The translations under genes and the position numbers were made by a program. Of a DNA stretch of 64,000 nt, positions 63,285 to 64,000 are shown in pieces. Position 1 is the stretch's first letter; every line of letters starts with the position of its first letter. This DNA is from Lewinellaceae bacterium (GTDB lineage Bacteria; Bacteroidota; Bacteroidia; Chitinophagales; Saprospiraceae), in the NCBI GenBank assembly GCA_020636225.1, contig JACJYI010000010.1:6955-70954 (forward strand). Direction: 5' to 3'. A model generated the notes under the pieces. That model ran no database searches. It worked only from the letters and a program-made list of their open reading frames with translations, and was not told the DNA's origin.

Positions 63285-63700
63285 TTGAGCTTGTAATAAA
63301 CCATAAGCAATTTTTTTCTATGCCGTCCATGGCTACTGAAAATGCTGGCTAGCAACATTTTTTGCTAATACAGCACAAACTATAGCTTATAACACAACCT
63401 AATGGCAATGCCTGCGGCAAAGCGGTTAGCCTGTACCGTAGAACAAGCCCCTCAATCAAACTACCTTTTCACAGGATCGGTTATCAGTGAATAGTAGGCT
63501 GCCCACTTCCATTTGCCTTACACCAACTTTTTGATAAATACTCAGACACCTCAAAATCCTTTTTCGATCATCTCCTGCACTAATCTGAGAAATCTACCTT
63601 CTCTACAGTTTATGTCGCCATCCCGTCAGTTTAAGGGAAGGGGGGAGTGTTCATTCTTAGCATTGGCCGATATTATTTATTTTGTGTAGCACATACCTGA
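63285..63700. other. Gene-free stretch with an attC-like fold (63389-63431)
   Basis: About 415 bp. 63389-63431 has ATAACACAACCTAATGGC and GGCAAAGCGGTTAGCC, which can fold with CTAA/TTAG, GC/GC and GCC/GGC stems around unpaired bases, like an integron attC site. The R boxes do not fit the full consensus. TTAGCCTGTAC at 63426 also occurs at 62077. No integrase is in the window. Confidence 0.4.
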
Positions 63701-64000
63701 ATGTCGATGTTGTACCGCTCATTCCTTCTTCGCCTCTTCCCCCTGGTGGTCATCTTGTGGATGTCGCAGGATGTACGCAGCCAGACGGTCGTCTATTCTC
63801 CGCTGATGGAGGTGCCTACCGTGTGTCAGCAGCATAACCAGTCGATGACCCTTATTCACACAGGCCAGGATGTCCTCGACCTGGTAGCCGTGACCGTTCA
63901 TCTGCCATGTGGATTCCAATACATTCCGGGTTCTGTGACCGGCATCATTGAGGATGACCTCGGTGATCTTCAACATCCGGTGTTCTCGGTGGATGATGTG
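63701..64000 (+). CDS. Secreted protein, N-terminal part (runs off window end)
   Basis: The first 100 codons of a protein with a signal peptide (MLYRSFLLRLFPLVVILWMSQ, cleavage near VRSQ). The mature part (SPLMEVPTVCQQHNQSMTLIHTGQDVLDLVAVTVHLPCGFQYIPGSV) resembles the start of large repeat-containing surface proteins with DUF11-like or beta-sandwich domains. The start could be ATG 63701 or ATG 63707. Base composition returns to that of the chromosome here, so it lies outside the low-GC island. The minus-strand ORF over the same bases is a shadow. Confidence 0.75.
   Translation, partial: MSMLYRSFLLRLFPLVVILWMSQDVRSQTVVYSPLMEVPTVCQQHNQSMTLIHTGQDVLDLVAVTVHLPCGFQYIPGSVTGIIEDDLGDLQHPVFSVDDV

Noticed and set aside
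59661..63700. The low-GC island as a classical integron
   Set aside because: The repeated element is several times longer than an attC site, R boxes do not fit fully and no integrase is seen, so only a cassette-like layout is claimed.
63719..63976. An 85-codon minus-strand ORF at the window end
   Set aside because: The plus strand has a signal peptide and an open frame through the same bases, so this is a shadow.

Overview
The window looks like part of the chromosome of a gliding or environmental Bacteroidota, most likely of the Saprospiria type (inference). The reasons are many secreted proteins with type IX secretion (T9SS) sorting domains of type A (C-terminal beta-sandwich with a PNP or PNPF motif) and type B (gliding-motility CHU_C type, FSPNNDG motif), a SusC-like TonB receptor, a hybrid two-component protein with a periplasmic Reg_prop/Y_Y_Y sensor, few Shine-Dalgarno sequences, and a GC content in the mid-fifties for most genes.

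Layout. 1-550 is the N-terminal part of Era. 640-3715 holds two tandem arrays without genes (eight units of about 213 bp, then units of about 257 bp). 3834-9735 holds small cytoplasmic proteins (DUF1835, DUF1697), a T9SS cargo protein and three secreted paralogues. 9800-12933 holds a NadR-like kinase and a thiamine-type TonB receptor behind a TPP riboswitch. 13116-16007 is an animal-type haem peroxidase exported by T9SS. 16115-18733 is a 214-bp REP-like hairpin array next to a RAYT/IS200-type HUH transposase. 18822-27929 (all minus) holds T9SS cargo, one gene with an in-frame stop, a cluster of small stress-type proteins and two very similar CHU_C proteins. 28451-35158 holds FadH and a phosphorelay (hybrid kinase, HPt, OmpR-type regulator). 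35272-46260 holds a caspase-like secreted protein with an outer-membrane barrel, an LpxL-like acyltransferase, a PhoD-type phosphatase, a CHAD protein and PepD. 46508-54428 is a repeat-rich region with two apparently identical IS110-family elements flanking a caspase/TPR gene. 54429-58982 holds a propeller-amidohydrolase and a sialidase-like protein. 59661-63284 is a low-GC island whose last two ORFs are each preceded by a diverged copy of a noncoding element of about 400-460 bp. 63701-64000 starts another secreted protein.

The strongest observations are these. (1) The IS110 elements have a 252-nt 5' noncoding segment in which four short guide segments can be read. They match the two halves of the observed insertion site and the two element ends, inside two plausible stem-loops: a bridge RNA legible from sequence. 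Both copies entered the same position of a dispersed repeat, and two empty copies of that site remain in the window. (2) Palindromes with a shared core CCCTG(A/T)AGGGG and covarying outer stems occur in several repeat families across the window, including the 214-bp array beside the RAYT gene. (3) The low-GC island has a cassette-like layout with a repeated leader element and a HEPN-like protein.
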